From Shouchella oshimensis (lineage in GTDB: Bacteria > Bacillota > Bacilli > Bacillales > Bacillaceae_D), in the NCBI RefSeq assembly GCF_002019765.1, contig NZ_KV917380.1:610707-674706 (forward strand): 64,000 nt of DNA, given 5' to 3'. Of the stretch, positions 34,435 through 47,143 are shown in pieces. Numbering within the stretch: position 1 is the first letter of the stretch; each line of letters starts with the position of its first letter. The position numbers and the translations under genes were made by a program. A model generated the notes under the pieces. That model worked only from the letters and a program-made list of their open reading frames with translations, ran no database searches and was not told where the DNA came from.

Positions 34435-34626
34435 TTTTTCGTTAATATCCCGCATTTTTGCTTCGCTTTCTTAAATGTAATCAAAATGTAATAAAAGAAC
34501 TCTTTTAGCATAAGACTAAGCATTTTACGCGTTGATTCATAAAAGTATGGATCGATTTATCACATATGTGCTTTCTTTTTTGCTAAAGTATAGACTTGTG
34601 GTTTTGAGCAGTGAAAGGGGAAAAAG

Positions 34627-36180
34627 ATGGCAAAAGGTCAACAGAAAGTGTTACAGACCGTAAATTGGCCAGTTTTTATCATGAGCGGAGGATTCTTACT
34701 TCTCTTTGTCGTGATGGCTTTTACAAATATGGAATTAACATCCTTTATAGTCGATAAAGGATTTCAACTCGCCATAACGTATTTTGGTGGGTATTGGCAA
34801 GTATTATTACTAGCGACGTTTTTAGTTGGAGCGGTTCTTGCGTTTTCAAAGCTTGGGTCCGTTCGCATTGGAAAATTAGATAAACCGGAAATGGGCTTTT
34901 TTAAATACCTGGCTATCGTTGTCACAACAGGGCTTGGAGCTGGAGGGGTCTTCTGGGCTGCGGCAGAGCCGTTGTATTATTTTCTGGAAGCACCACCTAC
35001 GTATAGTGGCATTATTGAAACGACGAACGATGCCATTCAAGTGGCGCTTGCACAAAGCTTTATTTCCTGGGGATTTTCTGCTTGGGCAGTGTATGGCGCG
35101 ATTTGTTCCATTGTAATGGTTTACGCGCATAACCATAAAGGTATGCCGTTAAAGCCACGTACGATTCTTTACCCTATTTTAGGGGATCGCATACAAGACA
35201 GTAAATGGGGAACAGCTGTTGACGTGTTCTGTATTATTGGAGCCGCCGCTGGTACCATTGGTCCGATTGGGTTCCTAGGGTTACAAGTGAGCTATGGGGT
35301 GAATGCGTTATTTGGCTGGCCAGATACGTATGTAACCCAAGTCACCATTATTTTAACCCTTACGAGTATTGTTTTACTTTCAACATTAACTGGGATTGAA
35401 AAAGGGATTCAGTGGCTTAGTAAAGTAAATGTGAATACAGCCTTGTTTATCGGTGTTTTTTTAGTTTTGTTCGGCCCAGGTATTTTTCTAATTGATTCCT
35501 ACATTTCAGCTACAGGAACCTATCTGTCCCATTTTATAGAAATGACCACGTTCAGAGGCGATAATGAATGGTCTGGCGCATGGATGCTCTTCTTTTTTGG
35601 CTGGTTTATTGGCTTTGGTCCAATGGTAGCACTTATGGTGGCGCGCATTTCTCGCGGAAGAACGATTCGAGAGTTATTTCTCGTTGTGGCGATTATTACG
35701 CCAATCCTAACAAATATTTGGTTTACGATATTAGGTGGCTCAGGTATTTTCTATGAGATTCAAACACCTGGATCCATTGCGACTCCATTAGAAGAAAACG
35801 GGTTACCGGCTGCCATTATAGCGATTGCAAGCCAAATGCCTCTCGGTAGTATGATGCCGTTCCTTTTCCTTTTACTAACGATCTTGTTCGTTGTAACAAC
35901 AGTGGATACAATGTCGTATTCACTTGCCATGAGTGTCACAGGTAAAGGGAATCCAGCAAAAAGCATTCGATTTTTCTGGGCTTCCATTATGTCTATTATA
36001 GCCATGATTTTAATTAATGTAGGAAATGGTGGAGTCAATGCGCTCCAATCATTTGTCGTTATAGCAGCAGTACCTGTATCACTTATTTTATTACCACTCT
36101 TGTGGGGGGCGCCAAAAATAGCGTTCCTTCTGGCTAAAGAACAAGGGATTATTTCTAGCGAAGAAAAAAACAATAAATAA
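34627..36180 (+). CDS. BCCT-family transporter
   Basis: A 517-residue betaine/carnitine/choline-type secondary transporter with about 12 transmembrane helices. Diagnostic segments are GLGAGGVFWAAAEPLYYFLE (substrate and coupling region of TM3-4), GTIGPIGFLGLQVSYGVNAL and FFGWFIGFGPMVALMVARIS followed by RGRTIREL, the family signature. It probably takes up quaternary-ammonium osmolytes with sodium. The C-terminus is short, without the long osmosensor helix of BetP. The gene is bracketed by two copies of the dispersed repeat. Which substrate it uses is not clear. Confidence 0.85.
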   Translation: MAKGQQKVLQTVNWPVFIMSGGFLLLFVVMAFTNMELTSFIVDKGFQLAITYFGGYWQVLLLATFLVGAVLAFSKLGSVRIGKLDKPEMGFFKYLAIVVTTGLGAGGVFWAAAEPLYYFLEAPPTYSGIIETTNDAIQVALAQSFISWGFSAWAVYGAICSIVMVYAHNHKGMPLKPRTILYPILGDRIQDSKWGTAVDVFCIIGAAAGTIGPIGFLGLQVSYGVNALFGWPDTYVTQVTIILTLTSIVLLSTLTGIEKGIQWLSKVNVNTALFIGVFLVLFGPGIFLIDSYISATGTYLSHFIEMTTFRGDNEWSGAWMLFFFGWFIGFGPMVALMVARISRGRTIRELFLVVAIITPILTNIWFTILGGSGIFYEIQTPGSIATPLEENGLPAAIIAIASQMPLGSMMPFLFLLLTILFVVTTVDTMSYSLAMSVTGKGNPAKSIRFFWASIMSIIAMILINVGNGGVNALQSFVVIAAVPVSLILLPLLWGAPKIAFLLAKEQGIISSEEKNNK

Positions 36181-36194
36181 GCGAATGGTAAAAA

Positions 36195-36370
36195 GATGCT
36201 GGGACAAAAGTAGATAGACAGACCAGAACGACGAACATTCCTGAAAATAGGAACGTTCGTCGTTTGTTTTATATGGAAATTAGCGGAAGGATTCTCCTGT
36301 AGCGCTGCTACTCAGCATATTTTAGACTATTCGTCTTTTCAACTACTACTTTTCGTTATGTCCCGGCCTC
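36195..36370. repeat. Dispersed repeat, copy 2 (internally deleted, 176 bp)
   Basis: Same ends as copy 1 (GATGCTGGGAC...GTCCCGGCCTC, one base changed in each arm). About 99 bp are missing from the middle, and the junction lies at a short GAAGGA direct repeat that flanks the missing block in the full copies, consistent with slippage or recombination. It fills much of the 415-bp gap 36181-36595; the rest holds no recognisable gene. Confidence 0.88.
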
Positions 36371-36595
36371 TTTACCTTTGCCTTCTATGGTGACACGATT
36401 CGTAACAACCAGTTACCTTTATGTTGAAAGCGGTTTACAGATGTAGAATAGCATTTCCAATGAAAATATACTTGCTACTATGGCTCAAGTTTCGGTAAAA
36501 TCGAATGCAGGGCCTTTTGTTTTAGGAACCACTTAAAAACGAGTAATGCAAGCATAAATAGAGAAAGTAACAGAAGAAAGGAACGAAACATCACT

Positions 36596-37576
36596 ATGAC
36601 AGCAAATTTTTGGCGTGAATTGCCACGGCCATTTTTTATACTTGCACCGATGGAAGATGTGACGGATGTCGTGTTTCGTCATGTGGTGAGCCATGCGGCG
36701 CGTCCTGATGTGTTTTTTACAGAGTTTACGAATTCTGAAAGCTATTGTCATCCGGATGGTAAGCAGAGTGTACGCGGTCGCTTAACGTTTACTGAAGATG
36801 AACAGCCGATGGTTGCCCATATATGGGGAGACAAGCCAGAATTGTTTCGGAAAATGAGTATCGGCATGGCAGAAGAGGGCTTTAAGGGAATTGATTTAAA
36901 TATGGGATGCCCGGTGCAGAATGTTGCTGGAAACGGAAAAGGTAGTGGCTTGATCCGTCGTCCCGAGATTGCAGCAGAGCTGATTCAAGCGGCAAAGGCT
37001 GGCGGTTTACCTGTAAGTGTGAAAACGCGCTTAGGCTATACGTACGTGGAAGAGTGGTTTGAATGGCTGACGCATGTATTAAAACAAGATATCGCAAACC
37101 TGTCCATTCACTTGCGGACGAAGAAGGAAATGAGTAAAGTAGATGCCCATTGGGAGCTCATTCCTGAAATTAAAAAACTGCGTGATGAGATTGCACCACA
37201 TACCCTGTTAACGATTAACGGCGATATTCCAAACCGTCAAGTTGGCTTAGAGCTTGTTGAAAAATATGGTGTTGATGGAGTCATGATTGGCCGCGGCATT
37301 TTCACAAACCCTTTTGCGTTTGAAAAAGAGCCGCGGGAGCATACGAGTGAAGAGCTTCTTGAACTTTTACGTCTCCAGCTGGACCTTCATGATAAGTATC
37401 ACGAAATTGAATCCCGAGCGTTTAAGCCGCTTCATCGTTTCTTTAAAATCTATGTTCGGGATTTCCGCGGTGCTAGCGAATTGCGAAATCAATTAATGAA
37501 CTCAAAATCAACGGATGAAGTTCGCCAATTGCTTGATGCGTTTCAAGCAGAACAAACAGAAACAGCTCCCCATTAA
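36596..37576 (+). CDS. tRNA-dihydrouridine synthase family protein
   Basis: A 326-residue FMN-dependent Dus enzyme that reduces specific uridines in tRNA. Visible motifs are [10 protein letters not shown] at the N-terminus (FMN binding), DLNMGCPVQ with catalytic C105, VKTRLGY (usually KxR-G), and [14 protein letters not shown] for FMN phosphate binding. The C-terminal helical tRNA-binding domain follows. It belongs to the subfamily that stands alone in Bacillaceae rather than in the folate-linked dusB operon. ATG follows AGAAAGGAACG. Confidence 0.88.
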   Translation: MTANFWRELPRPFFILAPMEDVTDVVFRHVVSHAARPDVFFTEFTNSESYCHPDGKQSVRGRLTFTEDEQPMVAHIWGDKPELFRKMSIGMAEEGFKGIDLNMGCPVQNVAGNGKGSGLIRRPEIAAELIQAAKAGGLPVSVKTRLGYTYVEEWFEWLTHVLKQDIANLSIHLRTKKEMSKVDAHWELIPEIKKLRDEIAPHTLLTINGDIPNRQVGLELVEKYGVDGVMIGRGIFTNPFAFEKEPREHTSEELLELLRLQLDLHDKYHEIESRAFKPLHRFFKIYVRDFRGASELRNQLMNSKSTDEVRQLLDAFQAEQTETAPH

Positions 37577-37586
37577 AGGGGGGCTG

Positions 37587-38585
37587 TTATTTTGCGTTCT
37601 CGCGCTCTGCTTTAAACTTCTTTGTATAATGAACAAGGGTTTCCACGTTCAAATCTAACCCTTGCTCGTAAATCTTCTTAATTCCTTTCCCAAGTGACCA
37701 CGTCAGCGTTCCAGCGACTCCTGCACTAATCGCTGAGCCCCAGCCAGGAACGAACTTTGAAAGCTGACGAAAGGCTGTTCGACCAATGTTGCTAACAAGG
37801 TTGGTCACAATAAGTTCCTTTGCTCTGTCTTTCGTAATGGTTTTTTCATAAAGCTTTGCTAACTTAATCATTAACCCGACTTGTACAGCTGTAATAGGCA
37901 CAATATCAGATCCTGGTACTGGAATGGCGCCTGCTGAAGCTGCTGCAAGGGAAGAGCGGTTAATCCATTTATTCGCAATGCGTGATTTATCTTTTAACGC
38001 TTTGGCGAACTGCAATTCTTTATTTTTTTTTTGAAGAATATCACCAATTTGGTCTTCTAGCTCGCCAAGATTAAAGCCTGTTTTTGAAGAAAGCGGAATG
38101 ACTTTAAAGCGATAGCTCGTTTTTTCTTGAATATAATGAAGTAAGCTAGGCACATCGTCAGCAATGTCGACTTTGTTCAGGACAATTAGAATGTCTTTAT
38201 TAATGGTTGCAAGCTTTTCGAGTTCTTTAGCTTCTGTTTCTGAGAGTACTGTACCCGCTGCATTTAAGAAGAAAAGGACAACATCAGCATCCTTATAGAA
38301 TGTAATAGTCTCTTGCGAATGTGTTTGCACCACATCGTTCAAGCCCGGTGTATCGACGAATTGAATATGCTCTTTATACGCATATTTTTTTATTTCAACG
38401 GTTTTCCCTGGTAAGCCAGATGTTGGCGCAACGTCTGCGCCAAATAGAGCGTTAATTGTTGTTGATTTTCCAGTATTAATATCACCAATTAAGGCGAACA
38501 ACACATCTTCTTCTAGTGATCGGTTGATGCTTTCCATTTGTTCGTTAAACGTTTGATTAAATGCTGCATCAAATTTCGAAGCCAT
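37587..38585 (-). CDS. Era/dynamin-like GTPase with DUF697-type tail
   Basis: A 332-residue GTPase. G1 is GDINTGKST, G3 DTPG (FVDTPGLND), G4 NKVD and G5 SSK. The C-terminal part (residues 205-332) is a hydrophobic helical region (SLAAASAGAIPVPGSDIVPI, then GWGSAISAGVAGTLTW) resembling DUF697, which suggests membrane association. The role is uncertain; related proteins act in ribosome or membrane stress. Start chosen at the ATG opening MASKFD, 9 bases after GGAGG; three in-frame codons upstream start closer to the site. It converges with the Dus gene 10 bp away. Confidence 0.78.
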   Translation of the reverse strand: MASKFDAAFNQTFNEQMESINRSLEEDVLFALIGDINTGKSTTINALFGADVAPTSGLPGKTVEIKKYAYKEHIQFVDTPGLNDVVQTHSQETITFYKDADVVLFFLNAAGTVLSETEAKELEKLATINKDILIVLNKVDIADDVPSLLHYIQEKTSYRFKVIPLSSKTGFNLGELEDQIGDILQKKNKELQFAKALKDKSRIANKWINRSSLAAASAGAIPVPGSDIVPITAVQVGLMIKLAKLYEKTITKDRAKELIVTNLVSNIGRTAFRQLSKFVPGWGSAISAGVAGTLTWSLGKGIKKIYEQGLDLNVETLVHYTKKFKAERENAK

Positions 38586-38838
38586 TGGCATCATCCTCCG
38601 TCGTGATTCAATTGTGTGTCTGTTCTTATTATACTACGGGTGACTTTATTCGTCACAAAGGAGAGAAAGGTTTGTTATTGGGTGGGGGCTAGTACAAACG
38701 AAATAGCTAACCTTCCTAAATCTGAACTGAGAGCAATTCTCGTTCTGCTATTTTCCCAATTTTTTATAAGACCTTTCTTTTTATTTCGTGACACAAAACA
38801 ATTACAATGATTGTAAACTATTTAAAGGAGAGAGATTA

Positions 38839-39951
38839 ATGACACAATCACTTGCACCAACATTATTTGAAAAGACGCCTTTTGGTAAAGGAGAACTTCA
38901 GAGCAAAGTTGTCATGGCACCGATGACGAGGGTGTTTTCTCCTGATGGTGTACCGACGGAAGAAGTAGCGGCTTATTACAAAAGAAGGGCAGAACATGGT
39001 GTCGGTTTAATTGTAACGGAAGGCACGGCAATTGATCACCCGGCAGCTGTTATGCATAAGGATATACCTCGTTTCTACGGAGAGAAAGCGTTAGCTGGAT
39101 GGAAGCATGTGGTTGATGAAGTACATAGCGTAGGTGGGAAAATTATTCCTCAGCTATGGCATATCGGCTCAGCCAGAAAGCAAGGAAATACACCAAATGA
39201 AGACGCTCCTCCAGTAAGCCCATCTGGTTTAGCTGTTGATGGTAGTGAAAATGGTATAGCATTAACGAAAGACGAACTGAAATCGATCATTCGTTCGTTT
39301 GCTCAAGCGGCTGCTGATGCAGAACGCATTGGTTTTGATGGAATAGAACTTCATGGCGCACATGGTTATTTAATTGATCAATTTCTTTGGGAACGAACCA
39401 ATCAACGCACAGACGAATATGGTGGTGATCTTGAAGGACGAACTCGATTTGCCGTAGAAGTTGTGAAAGCATGCAGAGAAGTGGTAAGTCGAGATTTTCC
39501 TATTGTGTTTCGTTTTTCTCAATGGAAAGGCGGTGTCTATGACGCGAAGCTAGCACGAACACCTGAAGAGTTAAAACAGCTGTTAATGCCGCTTGCGGAA
39601 GCCGGGGTTGATATTTTCCATTGCTCAACTCGCCGAATTTGGGAAGCGGAGTTTGAAGGAGTCGAACCATTAAATCTTGCTGCATGGACGAAGCAGGTAA
39701 CAGGAAAACCTGTCATCTCTGTTGGTTCACTAGGGGTGGATTATGCATTTTTAAGTAAAAAAGGGAACGACGAGCACTCCATTGATGAAAATCTGCGCCT
39801 AGTTGATGAAAAATTACAGGCGAAAGAGTTTGATTTTGTTGCGGTAGGGCGCGCATTACTAGCGGATCCTGAATGGGCAGAAAAAATTCGAGACGGAAAA
39901 CAAGAAGACGCCATTTTATATACAAAAGAAGCAGAAAAAACCCTATACTAA
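38839..39951 (+). CDS. Old Yellow Enzyme family NADH:flavin oxidoreductase
   Basis: A 370-residue FMN enzyme that reduces activated C=C bonds or nitro compounds. Motifs: VVMAPMTRVFSPDG at the first strand, PQLWHIGS, the active-site pair in ELHGAHGYLIDQFLWERTNQ, then TDEYGG and AVGRALLADPEWAEKIRDG for FMN phosphate. It fits the classical NemA-type class rather than the short YqjM type. The ATG at 38839 follows AAAGGAGAGAG; an upstream in-frame ATG at 38788 lacks a ribosome site. Single-gene unit with its own terminator. Likely detoxification of electrophiles. Confidence 0.88.
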   Translation: MTQSLAPTLFEKTPFGKGELQSKVVMAPMTRVFSPDGVPTEEVAAYYKRRAEHGVGLIVTEGTAIDHPAAVMHKDIPRFYGEKALAGWKHVVDEVHSVGGKIIPQLWHIGSARKQGNTPNEDAPPVSPSGLAVDGSENGIALTKDELKSIIRSFAQAAADAERIGFDGIELHGAHGYLIDQFLWERTNQRTDEYGGDLEGRTRFAVEVVKACREVVSRDFPIVFRFSQWKGGVYDAKLARTPEELKQLLMPLAEAGVDIFHCSTRRIWEAEFEGVEPLNLAAWTKQVTGKPVISVGSLGVDYAFLSKKGNDEHSIDENLRLVDEKLQAKEFDFVAVGRALLADPEWAEKIRDGKQEDAILYTKEAEKTLY

Positions 39952-39964
39952 TAATCGTTTGAAT

Positions 39965-40003
39965 CCCTGTTCTGTAATAAGAATGAACAGGGGTTCTTTT
40001 TTA
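39965..40003 (+). terminator. Rho-independent terminator
   Basis: CCCTGTTC (39965-39972) pairs with GAACAGGG (39985-39992), followed by a long T run. Ends the oxidoreductase gene. Confidence 0.85.
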
Positions 40004-40125
40004 TTTTATATTGAAAGATGGAATGGATGAAGTTGTTGCAATTGGCCTCCTTTATCATAGGATGATAACAGTCCATTAGTTGTGGATATATTCGTTATTT
40101 ATGTTTTATAGATAAGAGGGGATAA

Positions 40126-43221
<3,096 letters not shown>

Positions 43222-43700
43222 AAAGTTTAACAACAGAATAGTAGGAAAGTCTGTTTGTAAACCGAACGAAATGTCACTTAAAGTTAGTTACCTTTGAACC
43301 GAAGAAAATCTGTATAGAGTTCGGTCAAAGGTGACTTGTTTTTAAAATTAGCAGGTCATTGAGTTCACGCGTACATAAATTTTACATCCAGAATTTATAA
43401 AGCAAGTTTATACTTTTTGTAAAGTTTTCAATTTACTCGTCTTACAAAAGGAGAGTTACGCTATTATTAGGTAAGCGATGATGGTAATTCCATTCTTTAA
43501 GCAGATAATTTTATGATGAAATGAAGCATAATTTCTATGAACTAAAATGATGCAAGATACAGATAATTGAGATATACTAAGAGTAACTTTTTTCGGAACG
43601 GACGTTCTAACTGGGAATTATTAGTAAAATTTAATAGGAATATTTAGCTCTTACATATTGTCTTTTAAAAAGTTATTAATATCATTTAAGGGGTTTTTTC
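43222..43700. other. Intergenic region between collagen-like gene and galU
   Basis: Contains a terminator-like stem (about 43290-43303 with 43320-43332, ACCTTTGA pairing TCAAAGGT, then TTTTT) after the collagen-like gene, AT-rich sequence, and a LexA-like palindrome at 43596. No coding sequence is supported. Confidence 0.6.
43596..43607. promoter_or_regulatory. LexA/DinR-like palindrome (weak call)
   Basis: GAACGGACGTTC fits the GAAC-RNRY-GTTC core of the Bacillus SOS box; the outermost bases (G and T) do not match the consensus C and G. It lies about 95 bp upstream of galU, which is not a known SOS gene, so a chance match is quite possible. Confidence 0.25.
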
Positions 43701-44594
43701 ATGTCTAAAGTAAAAAAAGCGATCATCCCAGCAGCTGGACTTGGAACACGTTTTCTACCAGCTACGAAAGCAATGCCAAAAGAGATGCTACCAATTGTAG
43801 ACAAACCTACGATTCAATACATTGTTGAAGAGGCTGTGGAAGCTGGTATTGAAGATATCATTATTGTTACAGGTAAAGGGAAGCGTGCTATTGAGGATCA
43901 TTTTGATCATTCGTTTGAATTAGAACAGAATTTATTTAACAAAGGGAAACTTGATATGCTTGAAAAAGTACAAGCTTCTTCAAAAGTAGAGATTCACTAT
44001 ATTCGTCAAAAAGAACCTAAAGGACTTGGTCATGCCGTCCATTGCGCACGCAAGTTTATTGGGAATGAACCATTTGCAGTACTTTTAGGCGATGATATTG
44101 TCCAAGCTGATACGCCTTGTTTAAAACAATTAATGAAGCAGTATGACGCAACAGAACGTTCCGTTATTGGTGTTCAAACGGTTCCATCCGAAGAGACACA
44201 TCGTTATGGAATCATCGATCCGGAGTCTAATCATGATCGTCTCTATCGCGTATCTCAATTTGTAGAAAAGCCGGAACAAGGCACAGCACCTTCTAACTTA
44301 GCGATAATGGGACGCTATATTTTAACACCTGAAATTTTTGATTTCCTTGAGAAGCAAGATACTGGTGCTGGAGGAGAAATCCAGTTAACAGATGCGATTC
44401 AAGCGCTTAACGAGTTCCAAAGTGTTTATGCGTATGATTTTGAAGGAAAGCGGTACGATGTAGGAGAAAAACTTGGGTTTGTTTTGACTCAAATTGAGTT
44501 CGCCCTTCAAAACGATGAAATTCGTGACAGTCTTCTTAAGAAAATGCAAGGCTATGTAGCTGAACTTGAAATTGGTCATGGTACTAGACAGTAA
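43701..44594 (+). CDS. galU: UTP-glucose-1-phosphate uridylyltransferase
   Basis: Makes UDP-glucose from UTP and glucose-1-phosphate for teichoic acid glucosylation, glycolipids and exopolysaccharide. The N-terminal nucleotide-binding motif ([20 protein letters not shown] followed by [10 protein letters not shown]) is complete, and [10 protein letters not shown] contains the metal-binding Asp. At 297 residues it has the normal length. The ATG follows TTAAGGGG. Bacillus GalU/GtaB and the paralog YngB are near-identical in motif, so paralog assignment is open. Confidence 0.93.
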   Translation: MSKVKKAIIPAAGLGTRFLPATKAMPKEMLPIVDKPTIQYIVEEAVEAGIEDIIIVTGKGKRAIEDHFDHSFELEQNLFNKGKLDMLEKVQASSKVEIHYIRQKEPKGLGHAVHCARKFIGNEPFAVLLGDDIVQADTPCLKQLMKQYDATERSVIGVQTVPSEETHRYGIIDPESNHDRLYRVSQFVEKPEQGTAPSNLAIMGRYILTPEIFDFLEKQDTGAGGEIQLTDAIQALNEFQSVYAYDFEGKRYDVGEKLGFVLTQIEFALQNDEIRDSLLKKMQGYVAELEIGHGTRQ

Positions 44595-44608
44595 TGGAAA
44601 GTAAGGTT

Positions 44609-44653
44609 CTTCCAATGGTTTCACTGTAAAAGTGAAGCTATTGGAAGTTTTTT
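44609..44653 (+). terminator. Rho-independent terminator
   Basis: CTTCCAAT and ATTGGAAG, extended by TTCAC/GTGAA, form a long stem followed by TTTTTT, just after galU. Confidence 0.85.
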
Positions 44654-44881
44654 AGGTTATGAACAAAACGTGTTATACATGTATGCCATTACTAGAATGA
44701 TAGAGAAAAATGTAAAAAACTATGTGCTAAAGAAAGCTTGTTTTTAATAGGGTTTCAAGAACGAATCGCTTATTTTTTGGGAACATTTTGTAACAATGTC
44801 AATAGACTGTAATCTGATTGAAATGGAATTTCTTCCAGACCGATGTTACAGTAGTGATCGACTATTAATTGGGAGGTCATT

Positions 44882-45718
44882 ATGAAAACTTTAAAATCAA
44901 CAGGTAGTAAAATTGTTTTATCAACTTCGTTTGTCGTAGGTCTTCTTTTTGTAACAGATATGAATAATGAGGCGTCCGCATATGCAGACCCTACTGAATA
45001 TAGCCCTCAACCATCTTCTTCAGAAACTGCTATTCAAGCAGACGTTCTTCGGGCTGGTGATCGTGGACAAGATGTTGAGAATTTACAGCAAGATTTAATT
45101 TATGCAGGTTACCCAGTTGCAGATGATGGCATTTTTGGTACGGAAACAGAGAACGCTGTTACTTCATTCCAACAAAGCCAAGGTCTTCAAGCAGATGGGA
45201 TAGCTGGTCCAGCAACACAAGGAGCACTTGATACTGTGGACGCTTCTACTCCAAGACAAGATTCAGCTATTGAAGTAACGGAAGTAAGTACCGATAATAG
45301 TGAGCCAGTTGTTACAACGGCAAGTAATGAGACATCTTCAGGACTAAGTCAGTCTATTGCAGATACTGCAAGAAGTGTGTTAGGTACACCGTATGCTTGG
45401 GGTGGATCTTCAACAGCAGGTATGGATAGCAGTGGCTTTGTAAACTATGTGTTTCAAAATAACGGAATTCAAGTAGAGCGAACACATGCAGGAATGTGGG
45501 CTAGCACTGGTGTTCATGTCAGCTTAAGTGACCTACAAATTGGTGATGTTCTATTCTATGAAGGAACCTATAATACACAAGGTGCTTCTCACAGTGGTAT
45601 TTATGTAGGGAATGGCCAAATGATTCACTCTGGTGGCGGAAGCGAAGGCGTTTCTTATGCTGATATTAACAACTCTTACTGGCAACAACATTTTATTGGT
45701 GTAAAGAGATTCTATTAA
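44882..45718 (+). CDS. NlpC/P60-like secreted protein with Cys-to-Ser substitution
   Basis: A 278-residue exported wall protein: signal peptide (to about residue 32), a PG_binding_1 domain (residues 53-118, LRAGDRGQDVENLQQDL and DGIFGTETENAVTSFQ), a Ser/Thr linker and an NlpC/P60 domain (155-278). The family's catalytic Cys sits in a D-C-S-G-F motif; here it is D-S-S-G-F with S183 (codon AGC at 45428-45430). The His region (ASHSGIYVGNGQMIHSGG) is intact. It may therefore bind peptidoglycan without cleaving it, or the change could be a recent mutation or sequencing error. ATG follows GGGAGG. Confidence 0.85.
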   Translation: MKTLKSTGSKIVLSTSFVVGLLFVTDMNNEASAYADPTEYSPQPSSSETAIQADVLRAGDRGQDVENLQQDLIYAGYPVADDGIFGTETENAVTSFQQSQGLQADGIAGPATQGALDTVDASTPRQDSAIEVTEVSTDNSEPVVTTASNETSSGLSQSIADTARSVLGTPYAWGGSSTAGMDSSGFVNYVFQNNGIQVERTHAGMWASTGVHVSLSDLQIGDVLFYEGTYNTQGASHSGIYVGNGQMIHSGGGSEGVSYADINNSYWQQHFIGVKRFY

Positions 45719-45770
45719 TCTATTGTTATGATTATAATGAACACATGTAGATAATGCATATATGAAAGAG

Positions 45771-45807
45771 GCTTCTTCTAACGAGATACGTTGAAGAAGC
45801 TTTTTTT
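45771..45807 (+). terminator. Rho-independent terminator
   Basis: GCTTCTTC (45771-45778) pairs with GAAGAAGC (45793-45800), then seven T. Ends the NlpC/P60-like gene. Confidence 0.85.
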
Positions 45808-45819
45808 CTGTGTACTAAT

Positions 45820-46015
45820 GGGCTAATTCACAACACGACTGGAGACATGTTGATACGAGCAGATATGCATAAAGGATGGCAAGCTGGAGATAAAACAGGC
45901 CGCGCCTATTGTTCTTGCCATCCTTTCTCATAAAGACGAGAAAGATGATGCTGTGGACGATCAGTTGATAGCCGAAGCGACTAAAGAAGTGCTGAATTTA
46001 CTAGGGGTAGAGTAA
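45820..46015 (+). pseudogene. Relic of a class A beta-lactamase gene (C-terminal part)
   Basis: From 45820 the frame reads GLIHNTTGDMLIRADMHKGW then QAGDKTG, matching the class A region that includes the KTG box. At about 45899-45902 the reading shifts frame and continues AAPIVLAILSHKDEKDD then AVDDQLIAEATKEVLNLLG and a stop at 46013, matching the enzyme's C-terminal strand and helix. About 15 residues normally between KTG and the APIVLA strand are missing, and the whole N-terminal two thirds (SxxK, SDN, omega loop) are absent. It is a dead remnant. Confidence 0.8.
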
Positions 46016-46065
46016 GAAAAAGGTATCCAAATTTATATGATTTTTGAATTTTTTTCAAAAAAGCG

Positions 46066-46090
46066 GTTTCATTTGTGTGTGTTAGGGAAA
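46066..46090 (+). promoter_or_regulatory. Sigma-B-like promoter
   Basis: GTTTCA (46066-46071), a 13-base spacer and GGGAAA (46085-46090) match the general-stress promoter pattern, about 95 bp upstream of the LPDTA protein gene. Confidence 0.55.
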
Positions 46091-46182
46091 CCAAGACAAC
46101 AGATAGGGAGATGGTACGAGCATCAAGAATAGGATCAACATAGAGGAGCCTCTACCTAAACAATTGTATAGGGGTTGTACAT

Positions 46183-47088
46183 ATGAAAAAAATGACATCA
46201 ATTACGGTAGCTAGTTTTTTTGTTCTTTCGATTACTGGTAACGCTTTGGCGAATGAGGAAAGTGCGGCTGACATTATTCAAATGTCCAATGAAGCCATGC
46301 TTGAGCTTGATAGCTTCTCAAGTGAAACGACAATGGAATTAACGATGCCTGATCCAATGTCTGGTGAAGAAGTAACTATTACAGTTCATACGATGGAAGA
46401 CGTTATTCTTGATCCATTTGCCATGCATCAAGTGTCGACAATTCATACACCTGATGGTGATCTCGAAACGACCGTCTATTGGACTGAAGAAGGGATGTAT
46501 GAGCAAGGACCAGATGGTGATTGGTACGTTTATGAAGGAATGAGTAGCGACGAAATGATGGCGCTTCTGCAAGCAACGTCAACCCGTGAACAAGCAGAAA
46601 TGCTTGGGGAAGATATGGATGTAACGGATGAAGGAGATTCTTATTTACTCACTTACACTGGTAATGGAGAACAACTGAACGAAATGATCGACGATCTTCT
46701 TGGTGAACTCATGATGGAAGAGGACATGCAAGGGGAGGAAGCATTGTTTGAGGCATTTGAAATTAGTGATTTAAGCTACGAGATGTTGGTTGAAAAAGAT
46801 ACGTACTACATGACAGAAATGACGATGGACATGACCATGGTGATTGATGATGGAGAAGAAAGCGTGGACATGCATATCTCACTAGATCAAACAGTCAGCA
46901 ACTTTAATGGTGTCGATTCGATTACAGTTCCAGATGAAGTCATTGAACATGCACAGCCTGTTGAAGGAGGAGCGTTGCCAGATACAGCGAGTCATCATTT
47001 GCTTTATGCAATGGGTGGATTAACGATAGCTGCTGGTGGACTTGGGCTTTCTGTACTTCATCGACGAAGAGTGCGTACCTCATCTTAA
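46183..47088 (+). CDS. Secreted protein with LPDTA sortase signal
   Basis: A 301-residue exported protein: signal peptide ending near NALA (residue 23), an acidic, Met-rich beta-type domain resembling the DUF6612/LolA-like lipid-binding fold (tandem ETTMELTMPDPM and DGDLETTVYWTEEGMYEQ strands), and a C-terminal wall-sorting signal LPDTA, hydrophobic helix (HLLYAMGGLTIAAGGLGLSV) and basic tail RRRVRTSS. LPDTA is the motif used by Bacillus subtilis YfkN and its sortase YhcS (class D). No sortase gene is in the window. Sigma-B-like promoter upstream. Confidence 0.75.
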   Translation: MKKMTSITVASFFVLSITGNALANEESAADIIQMSNEAMLELDSFSSETTMELTMPDPMSGEEVTITVHTMEDVILDPFAMHQVSTIHTPDGDLETTVYWTEEGMYEQGPDGDWYVYEGMSSDEMMALLQATSTREQAEMLGEDMDVTDEGDSYLLTYTGNGEQLNEMIDDLLGELMMEEDMQGEEALFEAFEISDLSYEMLVEKDTYYMTEMTMDMTMVIDDGEESVDMHISLDQTVSNFNGVDSITVPDEVIEHAQPVEGGALPDTASHHLLYAMGGLTIAAGGLGLSVLHRRRVRTSS

Positions 47089-47101
47089 CGAACGAAACAG
47101 T

Positions 47102-47142
47102 CAAAAGACTAGCCCCTACCAAGGGAGCTAGTCTTTTGTTTG
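47102..47142. terminator. Bidirectional terminator
   Basis: CAAAAGACTAGC (47102-47113) pairs with GCTAGTCTTTTG (47127-47138). It separates the convergent LPDTA protein and symporter genes and has T-rich tails in both directions. Confidence 0.75.
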
Positions 47143-47143
47143 T

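Noticed and set aside
38616-38810. 64-codon frame before the Old Yellow Enzyme gene
   Set aside because: No ribosome site and overlaps the region expected to hold the promoter; the conserved protein begins at 38839.
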